From: Parasponia andersonii
Taxonomy: Eukaryota > Streptophyta > Magnoliopsida > Rosales > Cannabaceae
Direction: 5' to 3'
DNA length: 64,000 bases
NCBI GenBank assembly: GCA_002914805.1
Contig: JXTB01000232.1
Location: 585,877 to 649,876, forward strand
Part shown: positions 12,444-22,651 of the stretch, piece after piece
How positions within the stretch are numbered: the stretch's first letter is position 1
Layout of the letters: each line of letters opens with the position of its first letter
Translations under genes and position numbers: made by a program
Notes under the pieces: generated by a model
Databases searched by the model: none
Told to the model about the DNA's origin: nothing
The model's input: the letters and a program-made list of their open reading frames with translations, nothing else

Positions 12444-14279
12444 TCAAATGCAGTATGTCGGGACACTGGCAGGTTGATATACAAAAGTTCTGACGGTGTG
12501 AGAATAACCTGAAGGACGAGTATAACTGAACTTTACTCCGGAGCTGCCTCCACCAAGATGACTGCAGTGCTCATGGAAGCTGCTGATAGGCCGTGCCAGG
12601 CATGCATCCCAGCGGTCACTCTCGGGCATTGTCTCTGCCACTGTATATATCCCCTTGGCATTAGTGAATGCCTGGTAATTTAGAACCTCCCCAGATTTTG
12701 TGATGCAAAGAACAGCTACTTCAGCACCTGCATTTGCCAAATCAAAACTACTCTTTTATGCATCCTCAAATGTAAACACAGACTGGGATGACAATTATTG
12801 ATATCAGTATAGCAATCTACTCATAGCAGGTAAAAGGATGAGCTATTAACTCATATTATTATGTCATGCAAAGTTCCATTATTTGGTAGATGGCTCATTT
12901 TGAAAAAGACAAGGAAAAAAGAAGTCACAATCGATCAGATTTGTCTCAAGGCTTGAAATACAGTAACAGAATTAGTTCAAGCAAATTGCAACCTCAAGCA
13001 TCACCTTTGTTGTCTAAATTTGCATCATTGCACGCATTTCAATTCACTGAGATTTCCTAAAGCATTTCGATTCACTGAGATTTCCTAAAAATTCGTTCAA
13101 TTACAAAAAAAATTTTAAAAAAAAGGGAAAAAAATAATTCCCTTCTAGATAATTTCATTGATAATTGGATGAAGTAACTAGTAAATGGATCATTTAGTAA
13201 TGACCTTAAATATATTCATCCAGAACAACAACAGCTCTCGACAGAAAGCAATGTTTAACAAAGATAATTGAACTAGTCCTCAAAAAAGGAGAAAAAAAAA
13301 AAAAAAAAGCAGAGCGACTTTCGTTCCAAATCCAAATAGAAGGCCTAATGAAGCAAAACGTGATTTAAATTCGGCATATTATCTCTTTCGTATTTAAAGA
13401 AAATTAAAGCGAATTTCAATTGCTAAGCATATAAGTTGGACAACTTGGAAGGACTTTGTGTTTGATGACATCTTGCAGTCCATATTTATACTTGNCAAAT
13501 AAATAATAAAAAGGTGATAGATTTAGGGTAAGAAAGAGATTTCAGAAGACAAAAACATGGTCAGTCTGTTCCCCATTAGGAAGATAAGAACTTGATCAAA
13601 ATTTCAGGAATAATACAAGTCTCAAAAACCAGGATCATTCTAAGTTTACTGATCCAATACATGCGTAAACCCTCACAAAACTGAAATAAAAGGTAAAACT
13701 ACTGAATCTTTATATCTTTGATGGCTATATAGTTATAGTTCATTGATCATAGCTGATCCAAGTATAGAGCACAATCACGTCATAATAATATAACCAAACT
13801 CGTCTACAAGCCAGTATCAGAAATGCCCAAAATGAAGAATTTTTAGCAGTAATTACCAATATTATCGCCAACTCACAAATGATTACATATCACCAACTCA
13901 CAAATGATTACCACCAAAGGCAAAAACCCAGACTCCAATTTTCACAATGATCACAGCCAACAGCCATAGAAGAACAAAAATACAAAGCAAGACAAATACC
14001 CAACACAAGAATTTTCAATAAGCATAATCACACACAAAAGATAAGCCAAAATTGAGCTAATTACATATATACATATACATATATACACATAGAGAGAGAG
14101 AGAGAGAGAGAGAGAGGACCTTCAAGAATATGGTCTTCAGGTCCAATAGAGGAATCACCACAGACATCACAGACGACTCTGCCATGGATCTCACCAGTCC
14201 AAGCTCGGACACCAGAAAGGAATAATACAGTAAATAGAAGAAAACCCATCAGCAGTTTGTTCTCTACCTTAGCTTCCAT
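12444..14279 (-). CDS. Pollen Ole e 1 allergen/extensin-family secreted protein
   Basis: Two exons on the minus strand, 14279-14120 and 12727-12444, joined by a 1,392-bp GT-AG intron, give 147 residues. Residues 1 to about 26 are a signal peptide with the hydrophobic core LLMGFLLFTVLFLSGV. The mature part begins WTGEIHGRVVCDVCGDSS, the Ole e 1 hallmark, and keeps further cysteines (VAVLCITKSG, RWDACLARP, EHCSHLG, PTYCI). Family members are secreted, often in pollen or cell wall; the exact role is not known. The intron opens with GTCC followed by 13 CT repeats. It is transcribed divergently from the snoRNA promoter about 400 bp upstream. The intron carries an N base at 13495. Confidence 0.85.
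14091..14116. repeat. (AG)13 microsatellite beside a splice donor
   Basis: On the coding (minus) strand this is (CT)13 starting a few nucleotides inside the only intron of the Ole e 1-like gene. It is followed by a TA/CA-rich stretch at 14061-14090. Confidence 0.95.
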
Positions 14280-14399
14280 GGCGGTATACTTGAGATTCCG
14301 AAACTCTCTCTGTTTCTAGTGTCGGTAGAGCCGTAGTGGATGAAAATTTCTTATAGTATACCTGATATTTCTTCTTTCAAAATATACTGGCGTGTGATA

Positions 14400-14600
14400 A
14401 AAAAAACGACATATCGTTTAGGTGCCTGGCCAAAGTACTGAATATAAACGACACGGCGTTCCATGTTGAACAAAACGACGTAGTTTACTCACCTAATAAT
14501 GATACCGAATAAACACGTCTGTTTCCCTTTCCTATAGAACGACACATGTAGTCAATTTCAAGAACGATATGTCGTTCACAAGAAGAACAAACGACATAGT
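14400..14600. promoter_or_regulatory. Divergent promoter with repeated AACGAC motifs
   Basis: Between the Ole e 1-like ATG (minus) and the snoRNA TATA box (plus), AACGAC or its complement occurs at 14405, 14447, 14474, 14538, 14571 (as GTCGTT) and 14589. The 14-mer 'aacgacatatcgtt' at 14405 is the exact reverse complement of the 14-mer at 14563. 'tagtttactcacc' follows the motif at 14480 and again at 14595. This looks like a shared cis-regulatory cluster or a remnant of a small inverted-repeat element. Confidence 0.45.
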
Positions 14601-14652
14601 TTACTCACCATGAGTGCGACTTGTAGTCTTTAACGTCGGTATTACCTTTTCC

Positions 14653-14684
14653 CTATAAAAGGGGGCAAAACAACTAAACCCTAG
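14653..14684 (+). promoter_or_regulatory. TATA box and telo-box promoter of the snoRNA transcript
   Basis: 'ctataaaa' at 14653-14660 is followed by a telo-box 'aaaccctag' at 14676-14684, close to where transcription should start. Plant ribosomal-protein and polycistronic snoRNA genes commonly use telo-boxes near the start site. No long ORF follows, and three C/D snoRNA-like units do. Confidence 0.6.
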
Positions 14685-14974
14685 TACCGGTTTGTAAGCC
14701 TTCTTCTGTCGCACTCACTTACTCTAAGTCTTACCATTTTTGTTAGACCCATATCTAGAAATTTCAATTCTTTTTTTGCTGTATTCGATTTATACCAGAA
14801 TTTTTGTTCTGGGTTTCGAGAATCCATTTCAAATCTTGCATATTTCAGTGTTTTGGACGAAATTGATATATGGGTACTGATTCTTCAATTAGAATAAGTG
14901 GCTTGTTTGNTTTTTTTTTTTTTTTTTTTTTTTTTTGGTTTTGTTTTTTGTTTTTTTTTTTGCTTTTTGTATTC

Positions 14975-15050
14975 TATCCCTGTGATGAGTTATCTAATTA
15001 AGTTAAAAGTAGTATGAAATCACTTTGATGTAAAATTCACTCTGAGGGAT
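14975..15050 (+). ncRNA. C/D-box snoRNA candidate 1
   Basis: Terminal stem ATCCC (14976-14980) pairs perfectly with GGGAT (15046-15050). The C box is GTGATGA (14982-14988), the D box CTGA (15042-15045), and an internal C'-like TTGATGT starts at 15025. The internal 'ttaaaagtagt' is shared with candidates 2 and 3 but the D' box is degraded (ATGA). The D guide upstream of CTGA, 'taaaattcact', differs from the other two. Target not determined. Confidence 0.6.
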
Positions 15051-15222
15051 TATTATTATTGTTTATTAAAAGGTTGCAATTTGTTCTGTTTTTAGTTTCA
15101 TGAATAGCTTGCAATATTGAATCTGTTTTTTTTCTCTTTTGGTCCAATTTTAATCCTATAAAGTTTGATTAGGAGAAAAGAATAAACCCATTGAGATTTC
15201 ATGGATTTATTCTTTACATTTT

Positions 15223-15304
15223 GCATCTCTATGATGATTGGTGTATAATTTAAAAGTAGTGGACTGATTTCCATTGATGATTTGAACCTTTCTGAGAGAT
15301 TTGC
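15223..15304 (+). ncRNA. C/D-box snoRNA candidate 2
   Basis: The C box ATGATGA (15231-15237), D' CTGA (15264-15267), C' TTGATGA (15274-15280) and D CTGA (15292-15295) are in canonical order and spacing. Terminal stem ATCTC (15225-15229) pairs with GAGAT (15296-15300), with a possible GC extension. The D' guide is 'ttaaaagtagtgga' and the D guide 'tttgaaccttt'. This is the best-formed of the three copies. The modified nucleotide would be the one paired five bases upstream of D or D'; I could not assign the rRNA or snRNA site. Confidence 0.72.
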
Positions 15305-15605
15305 GATTGGTTAGTTCTGTTTTTTTGGTATCATTATTTTCATATTTGGATTCTGGTTTTTGATAATCTTTATGGGGCTTTAACATGATGTTATTTATGA
15401 GTTATGATTTGTCAAATGGAATGATGAGCTTGGTTATACCTGTTTTTAGTTCATTTCATTTTTAGTTTTGTTGCATCCTTCTAATGAATTTGAAGAATCA
15501 ATATCTTGCTTTGTTTGTTTATTTAATAAACAACTGGGTTTTCATGGATTAATTTCTTGTCATGGATTAAATGTTAGTGGGAAAAAAAATCTTGTTTTGA
15601 ATTTT

Positions 15606-15684
15606 GCATCTTAATGACGAATGGTGTTTAATTAAAAGTAGTGGACTGACTTACACTTATGATGAACCTTTCTGAGAGATCTGC
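15606..15684 (+). ncRNA. C/D-box snoRNA candidate 3
   Basis: Paralog of candidate 2 about 380 bp downstream. C box ATGACGA (15614-15620, one mismatch), D' CTGA (15646-15649), C' ATGATGA (15659-15665), D CTGA (15672-15675). The terminal stem 'atctt'/'gagat' includes one G-U pair. The D' guide 'ttaaaagtagtgga' is identical to candidate 2 and the D guide keeps 'aaccttt'. Sequence outside the boxes and guides has diverged, as expected for selection on the guides. Confidence 0.68.
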
Positions 15685-15689
15685 AAATT

Positions 15690-17095
15690 TTTTAGTGGTG
15701 ATATTTGTTTGTCTTTGTGTCCTTCTTAGGTGAGGATATTATTAGTGTTAAGACCAGGGTAGTCAATGAATCCTGTTTAAACACTAGACTGAAAAATGAT
15801 TCTACTAAGCAAATTTTCACATGTCTATCATTAAACGATTCTACTAACGCTCATCAAATTAGTTTCAAGCATTTGATTTCCTTTGCATAACAGTGAGTGG
15901 ACAATTATGTGTATTAGTAGATTTGTTAAGCTTATTTACATGTTAGTGTTATGTTTGTGTGATCCGTTTTGGTCTGCCAACCCAATCTTTGATTGTATTT
16001 AATTTGAAAAATCCCCCTTATTTCTTATTTAGTTATTTTAGAATGATACAATGACTGATTCTGTCAAGTGCCTGAAGTCTTCAGCTTGCTATGTTATTAG
16101 AATTTGCGTAAATTCTTCTCCACTTTCGCACAACTTAAAATTGTGTAAGAGCTGATCATATATATTATGTATCTATCTATTTTTATCTTGAAATGCTTTA
16201 TATTCTATTAAAAACAATCACTGTGTTAGTTTAATCTAAAATTTGTAGTTATGTGTTTGAGTTTTTCTTTCTTTTTAATATTTTGTAAAAGTTTGTTGAG
16301 AAAACCTCTGAAACATCATATGCATGCTCGTTCAAAATGTGGGACACTGCTACACTAGCATAATATTATCTCCCAACATAAGAGGGACTAATGACATTAT
16401 TTTAAGTTGGGGAGATCTACTTTATTAAGAAATGCTTGCTTGGATCTAATGACATCCCAAATTTTTATGACATTTTCTTGCTGTAAAGAGACAACAAATT
16501 CCTCTTTCAGGGCTTCTGTTTTTCAACCGTGTTAACATAATAAGTTCAACTGAGTTGCATGAAATTATTGATAAAAAAAACCATGGTAAATTAGTGACCA
16601 TTACCATTGGGCATGATTGGATAACTAGCTGCAGTCTTAAAGTATGAGACAATTCTTAAGACAATTGAACCCCTTTATAATCTATTCTTAAACGATATGT
16701 TCCTAATACGAACTCAACAAATTTGGTGCAGATGTGTAGTATATTCTCTTATCTGTTTACCAGACATTTCAACTAAAATAATATGTTAGATTGCCATTAT
16801 TCAGGTATGTTAAGTATCAAAAGGAATGAGAGAGAATTTTGGGATACCGATGCATCTGATCATCCATTTAGTTAAACTAGTTTCTTTCTTCCATACCAAA
16901 TAAATATGTGGAAAAATATTTTTTTTCATTCTATACATTTGCTCTATTCTTTTTTTTTTCTTCCTCTTATTTTCTTTTTTCTCTAAAATACATAAGTGGA
17001 AGATCCTTACAAATACGTTTTGTTCTCATAGAGAACAAAGCAAATACTAATTTGATTACTCCGGTTGAAGATCACAATGTTTCTACCGTTACTTT
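15690..17095. other. Downstream part of snoRNA transcript region / spacer
   Basis: A possible splice acceptor 'ccttcttag|gtgagg' lies near 15720, which would fit a spliced non-coding host, but there is no convincing ORF. The rest, to 17095, shows no recognised gene or RNA. Confidence 0.35.
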
Positions 17096-17099
17096 AGAA

Positions 17100-17195
17100 T
17101 CAAAGAAAGAGAGATGAAAACCCAATAATGGATTGATGGGAGTACGCAAACTCGGAGGAGTGTGATGCCCAACTTTCTCACAGCTAGATGAGCCA
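17100..17195 (+). mobile_element. Fragment of a second gypsy copy (pol end + LTR start)
   Basis: 'agagagatgaaaac' followed by 'cgcaaactcggagga' and then 'tgtgatgcccaactttctca' parallels the end of pol and the LTR start of the 5432-10884 element ('agagatgaaaac', 'gcaaatttcgagga', 'tgtagtgcccaagattctca'). The polypurine tract is deleted. Similarity fades after about 17195. Confidence 0.55.
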
Positions 17196-17199
17196 AAAG

Positions 17200-17880
17200 C
17201 CAAAGTAGCATTTATCCAATTGCAACTTATATTGTACACTTTTTTTTTTAAGTACTATGTTCAATATTAAATAAAGGTGAGTGAGCGTGTTGAACCATAA
17301 TTTTCGAAAATCGAACTCCATAATTAGGTTTGGGCATTTAATCTAATCCCTTTGGTTTGTCAAAGAAAATTCAACATTCAAATCAGTTCTTTTTTTTTTT
17401 TTTTTTTACTTATTTCATTTTACACAGGTGAAGTCTTTTATTTTATTGACACATGGATATTGGTTGAATCCTTATATAAAGAAGTTAGGATAGGAAAAAA
17501 ATGGATCTAAAATAGATGTGGGAATTTAAACTTTTTGTAGGCTTAAGCTTTATTGTACATAAAATAAGCAGCATATATATTATTAAGTATATACGTTGAC
17601 ATTATCTAAGTTTCAATTTTACTTAAGGTGATGTTAACTGACTGCATCCTCCGTATCCCGCGGTTCTAGTTCCTATATATTGCAAAGCATTGTCTTTTAT
17701 ATAGCCAGTGATCTATATTTTCTGTCATCACGTATGGTTTATGTTTAAAACGTACTCTTACTAGAATTTTATGTATTTTTAACAGCACTCATAGTTACAT
17801 GCACATGTTCAATGTGTCTCTATAAGCTGAGGCATTCCTTGGTTTTGCATTAAAACTAATTCTTATGGTTATTGTTTGTA
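17200..17880. other. Intergenic, nothing recognised
   Basis: AT-rich; poly-T tracts near 17240 and 17390. It may hold further diverged LTR sequence from the fragment upstream, but I cannot show it. Confidence 0.4.
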
Positions 17881-17894
17881 GTATAAGCTAGTCT

Positions 17895-18810
17895 TAAACC
17901 ATTTTCGTGACGAGACATTGTTCCGTATATTTCTTCGACTACCTGATAATCCATCTACAGTGCAACATGGCTCTGTCTGAGACTGTTGGTTCTCGATAAT
18001 TTCTAACTCTTCACTTATCCATTGCTTCATGATTCATTTTCATGATCACAACTATGGACCAGTTTCTGATCATGATTATTATTGCTCACTGCCATTTTCA
18101 CTCTTGTTTGGGAGACACAACCGATCTTGTCTAGAAGCTCTAGATGACTCTGAGTACTACCAGCCCTTCTGTCAAAGTATTTTCTGAGAAATCAAAGGTT
18201 CTCCATGGTAAGATGCCATCCAATTATGTAGATTTCCCGCCTTACAATATGGCCATAATGGCAATGGTTCGACAACTTGGTAATGGTGACATGCATTAAA
18301 CAATATGTATACACAAACAACTGTATTTGCAACTTGTCAACCAAGCAGTGGCCTGCGCTACCTGAGGTTTCCCCGCCCTTTTGTGTCAATGAGTATAGAA
18401 CTTTAAGTGAGCTGCAACAAACAACTTGGATGTACCACCAATGCTTGATACAAAGTGGGGCAGTTGATTGGTCGTACCATATCCGCTTCAAATCTGGTTG
18501 GTGGTGTTCATCATTGTATGCAAAATGAATTTGGTATAGACCTCTTTTGTTCTGAGATCAATCAATGGAGTGAGTCGATCGTCTCATTTCTGCAAAAATC
18601 AAAACCTCTCGAATTAATGTCGTTGCTATCAATGGAATTCTGAGAGTGGTTAGAAGGGATGCCACTCATAGGAATTGTTGTTGTTGCATTTGATCCCTTT
18701 CCATGCATAGCCGACGAATATTCTCTTCTTAAATATCACTCAAGAAAATTTCAGAGGCCTCGTACTCCACCAATTATTAACCCAAAATCCTCGTCATGGT
18801 TTCATAAGTA
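17895..18810 (+). pseudogene. F-box protein pseudogene
   Basis: The translation from about 17898 reads 'LNHFRDETLFRIFLRLPD', then after a stop in the 'SVxxxW' position 'CWFSIISNSSLIHCF', matching an F-box (LPDE.L..IFLRLP...SVCKRW.SLISDPSFI). About 18325-18400 gives 'CICNLSTKQWPALPEV', the start of an F-box-associated domain, and about 18670-18720 gives 'GIVVVAFDPFPC', another piece of that domain. Frame changes and stops interrupt it. Intact proteins of this type are substrate receptors of SCF ubiquitin ligases. No intact start codon was found. Confidence 0.6.
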
Positions 18811-19473
18811 AAATCTTAAGTTGAATGGAGGGTGTTCATGGTTTCTTGAATCATCCAACTAATGTCCTGTCGAAGTAGATGAACCATCATGCTTGACATA
18901 TCAAGCTTCACCCATATATAAACTTCTTGGCCTACATCATTGTTGGCACTTCCTTGTAGTTAGAGTAGCATCACCTATTTAGAAATGCTAATGTATCAGT
19001 ACTAGATCCTTCGTAAGTTTTTCTCTCCTTTTCTAGTTGATGCATATTAGAGTTGACTAACGAAGAAACATCGAAACTGAGAAGTTTTATTTTCTATGGA
19101 ATGAGCCTCAAATAAGAAAAGGGATTCACTTTACTTCCCCAATGGTTTAAACGTTTATCGCAAAAAATAACAATAAATAATAAATAAATAAAATCTAAAA
19201 GCCTTCCATTTCTATACAATCTTGGGCTGCTCGTGCATTAAAAATGATGTGAAAGCTTTTCTCTCACATCTTGAAAATAAGTCCCTTCAGAAATGAGAAA
19301 AAAAACAAGAAAGGGTATTACCTCCTGTGTGATTCCTTTGATACATAACTCAGATTTCCTAAAGCAGTGTTTGAAGGCAGCTGTCTATGCTACAAGCTTT
19401 TTGCTCATCCCTCTTCTTGAGTGGCTATAGAGTATGGCAATGTACCATACAAGACACGTTGATTTATAGAAAC

Positions 19474-19734
19474 TAGAGGTAGCAAAATTGGCAATTCAGA
19501 CCAAGTTAGCCTGCCCATAACAGGCTTGAATGGATAGACAGGCCAGTCCGGACCCGTTGGCCCGACGGTCTTCTAGATCGACCAAGATCGGGCTAGACTG
19601 GGCCAACCCATCAAGCTAAGATTCTCAAGTCCAACCCGTCACTGAACTTAACTCAAACCCTCATATGAACAGGTTGAGTTGCGCAACGATAACGGGCTGC
19701 AACAACTTACATCCGGCTCGAATTACCAGCTCTA
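19474..19734. mobile_element. hAT-like MITE
   Basis: The left end 'tagaggtagcaaaattggca' is mirrored by the complement of the right end, 'tagagctggtaattcgagcc'. The interior is GC-rich with 'cccgttggcccgac' and 'gggctagactgggcc' phrases common in plant hAT MITEs. The flanking 8-mers 'atagaaac' and 'ataggaat' match at 6 of 8 positions, a plausible decayed 8-bp target duplication. Confidence 0.55.
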
Positions 19735-19815
19735 TAGGAATTTAATATTATACACAACAAGTCAAAAATGAGACTTTAGATATAACCATAAAGGATGAAG
19801 ATGTAAACCCACCAC

Positions 19816-20093
19816 CTTTTTCTTTCTTCGTCTATAAGTTCGTCCCTTGTGATGATAGTCAATGTATATTAAGAATACTATGATAGTGTAGATGAGATAT
19901 TGCAATATATATTAAGGACTAACTTAGTCTTGAAGGAAAAGGGAAAAAAAGTATCTTTTTCTTTCTTCGTCTATAAGTTTGTCCCTTGTAACGATAGTCA
20001 ATGTATAATAAGAATACTGTAGTAGTCTACATGAGATATTGCAATATATATTAAGGACTAACTTAGTCTTGAAGGAAAAGAGAAAAAAGTACT
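19816..20093 (+). repeat. Tandem duplication, two copies of ~139 bp
   Basis: 'tctttcttcgtctataagtt' occurs at 19821 and 19960, and the two units stay alignable through 'agtcttgaaggaaaag' to the end, with scattered substitutions. It is non-coding. A third partial 'actaacttagtac' follows. Confidence 0.9.
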
Positions 20094-20291
20094 AACTTAG
20101 TACATATATTCTGTTTATAGAAAATAAAGAGTCAAATTTTACCTTGAAAGAATCATATATCACGACCATTTTAGCAAAAAGTTAGGTTGTGAGGAAAGAA
20201 TGCAAAAGATTACCGTCTTTACGAGAAAAAAATTGTTAGCTTCTAGGGATTATAAACAGAGACAACTGTTTTTTGAAAAAAAAAAAAAAAA

Positions 20292-21195
20292 GATTAATAG
20301 CATTATTGGTCTCTAATTTATTACCACTTCAGTAGTCCTCAACTTTTTTTTTTTTTTTTGTGGTATTTAAGTACTAAACATTTCTCTTTTTAGCATCATC
20401 GATCTTTTTAGCATATTTCTTCTAAAATTCTATTAAAAGTTACTTGAAGAGAAATTTTGCACTATTGATCTCGATTTTTCAATTATTTAACTTGGGTCCC
20501 TATTTTTTTGTATTTATATTTCCGATTAACGATATTGCATCTGTTAATTTTTCAAAAAATTAAAATTCAAAGACAGATCTAAACGAACAATTTATTTAAA
20601 ATTAAAATTTAAAAATAAATTATACTAATAAACCTGAGTTTATGTCAAATTATAGTAACTTTATGAACAAAAAATAATTATCTTACAATTTTTAAAACTG
20701 AAAAAATTTTACATACATGTTTTATACTATAGCTTTTACTAGTCAAATTTGACTGAAAATTTACTATATCCATTAAATGTTCATGTAATTATGAATGATT
20801 ATTCTAAAAAATTAATTAACTATTTATAGCAAATAAGCCTAAAAAGTTTTATAATCTTTCATTAAATGTTTATTTCTTTATTGCATCTATCAATCTTTCG
20901 GAAAATTAATTTTTTATAATTTTAATTTTTCAAAATATTGGCAAATGCAATATTGTTAATCGGAAATGTGAATACAAAAAAATATGGACCAAATTGTTAA
21001 ACAATTAAAAAATCGAGATCAATAGTACATAATTTTTCTCATTCAAATGAATTTTAACAGAATCTTAGATAGAATATACCAAAAAGACCAATAATGCCAA
21101 AAAAAGAAACGTTCAGTTCTTAAATGCCACAAAAACAGGTTGAGGACTAATATGCCACGATAGTAATAGGTTAAAAACTAACGGTGCCATTAACC
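20292..21195. mobile_element. Foldback/MULE-like non-autonomous element, ~275-bp TIRs
   Basis: 20292-20568 and 20915-21195 are inverted copies: the left begins 'gattaatagcattattgg', and the complement of the right begins 'ggttaatggcaccgttag'. They stay alignable through 'tattagtcctcaac'-type words, 'attgatctcgatttttcaat' and 'ccgattaacRatattgcat'. The roughly 350-bp middle has no ORF. Runs of 16-17 A immediately precede and follow on the same strand, consistent with a target duplication in an A tract. Long TIRs suggest a Mutator-type origin. Confidence 0.75.
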
Positions 21196-21199
21196 AAAA

Positions 21200-22640
21200 A
21201 AAAAAAAAAAACTAACAACAACAACAGCGCTACTAACGAAGGCCTAAACAAATGTTTTATGGGGTATTAGACTTATTTTGGCTAGTCAAGTGTGACCAAA
21301 TTCAACATCAAATTAACATTATGAAATATTCATTATATTATTAATTGATTTTGATTGAATTTTTAAGTTTGAAATTAGCAAAGCATGTGATGATAAGTCA
21401 TTTATTTTATAGGAAGCTATATTAGCACCTCAATTAAGACTTTTTACCTTTTTTTTTCTTTAAGTTAGCATCTAATTAAGAGTTTAGTTGTGTGACCGGT
21501 GATAAAATGTGTTTAGTCTCACAATATAACTAGTCATTATACTGCATTTTGCACAAGTTGCACTAATACTGTATACATTAAGTCTACTTTATAATTAGGT
21601 TCAATATATTATAATATTAAAAAAAATTTTATCTTTATATTATTTTGATGAGACGAATGTAGCACAATTTTTTGACGTTTGATAAACTAAATTTAATATA
21701 ATAATTCATTAATATTAATATTAAATTTATTAAATATAATATTATATAATACTTATCTTTACATTTATTTCGATGAAACGAATATAATATAACTATTTAT
21801 TCGATGAATTAAATTTATTATAAGGTATCATTAATATTAAATTAAATATAATATTATATTATATATATATATATTACAACCAATAATAAGATGAAAAACT
21901 AAGAAATAAATTAAAAACTTTCTAAAAATTTTAAAATAAAATGACGATAAAAAAGGTCATTAAAACTTTTACAATTTCTATCATTATATATATATATAAT
22001 AATTTAATAAATATTTTTTTTATCTATGTTATAATAATTTTTTTTAGTTGTTGAATAATGATGATCTAATTATTATAATAAAATACATAGAAGGACGTAT
22101 ATTATTAATATTATTTTTTTTATTTTTATAATAAAAATATGTATAATAATTTTTTATTAATTAAAATAATATCTATATATAAATAAATAAATAAATAACT
22201 AATGTCGTGTATATATATATAGATACGGATCACTTTATTGTACCAAAATATATATATATATATATAGATACTAATCATTGATTGGACCAAAAAATATATA
22301 TAAATATACCGATGACTTTATTGTACCAAACCAGGAAAAAAAGAAATGACACGCACATGGATATCAGTAAAGAGTAAAGTAATCACTAATCCCGTCATTG
22401 TGCACTAAAGATGTTTTCTTTTTCTCTTTTTGAGAAGGATTATGATTTATGCACAATGTTAAATAATGTTAATACATGCTTTATTTTTAATCGTCACAAC
22501 AGCCCAAAAGTGCCTTTTCGCTTCCCATGTCATGCAGACTGAGACCCAGACGACTCTAAGTTGCAACCATTTTTCAGCCCAAAAATAAAAAATTGCAACC
22601 TTTAGAGGAGTTTTCTTTAATCTAGTGTTCTTCATTTTTG
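21200..22640. other. AT-rich spacer
   Basis: Very AT-rich with (TA)n tracts near 21860, 21990, 22210 and 22250. No gene is visible. The last 300 bp before 22652 is the probable promoter/5' UTR of the plant mobile domain gene. Confidence 0.5.
22205..22335 (+). repeat. Three degenerate ~45-bp tandem units
   Basis: Units built as 'gatac/accgat ... cacttta ttgtaccaaaa' plus '(ta)n' recur near 22221, 22266 and 22308 ('ttattgtaccaaaa', 'tgattggaccaaaa', 'ttattgtaccaaac'). Confidence 0.55.
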
Positions 22641-22651
22641 GTCAATAGAAA

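Noticed and set aside
15420..15460. Fourth C/D snoRNA starting at an ATGATGA word
   Set aside because: No D box at a suitable distance and no terminal stem.
16908..17117. 69-codon plus frame before the second gypsy fragment
   Set aside because: A Phe/Leu-rich peptide from T-rich DNA; the end overlaps retroelement debris.
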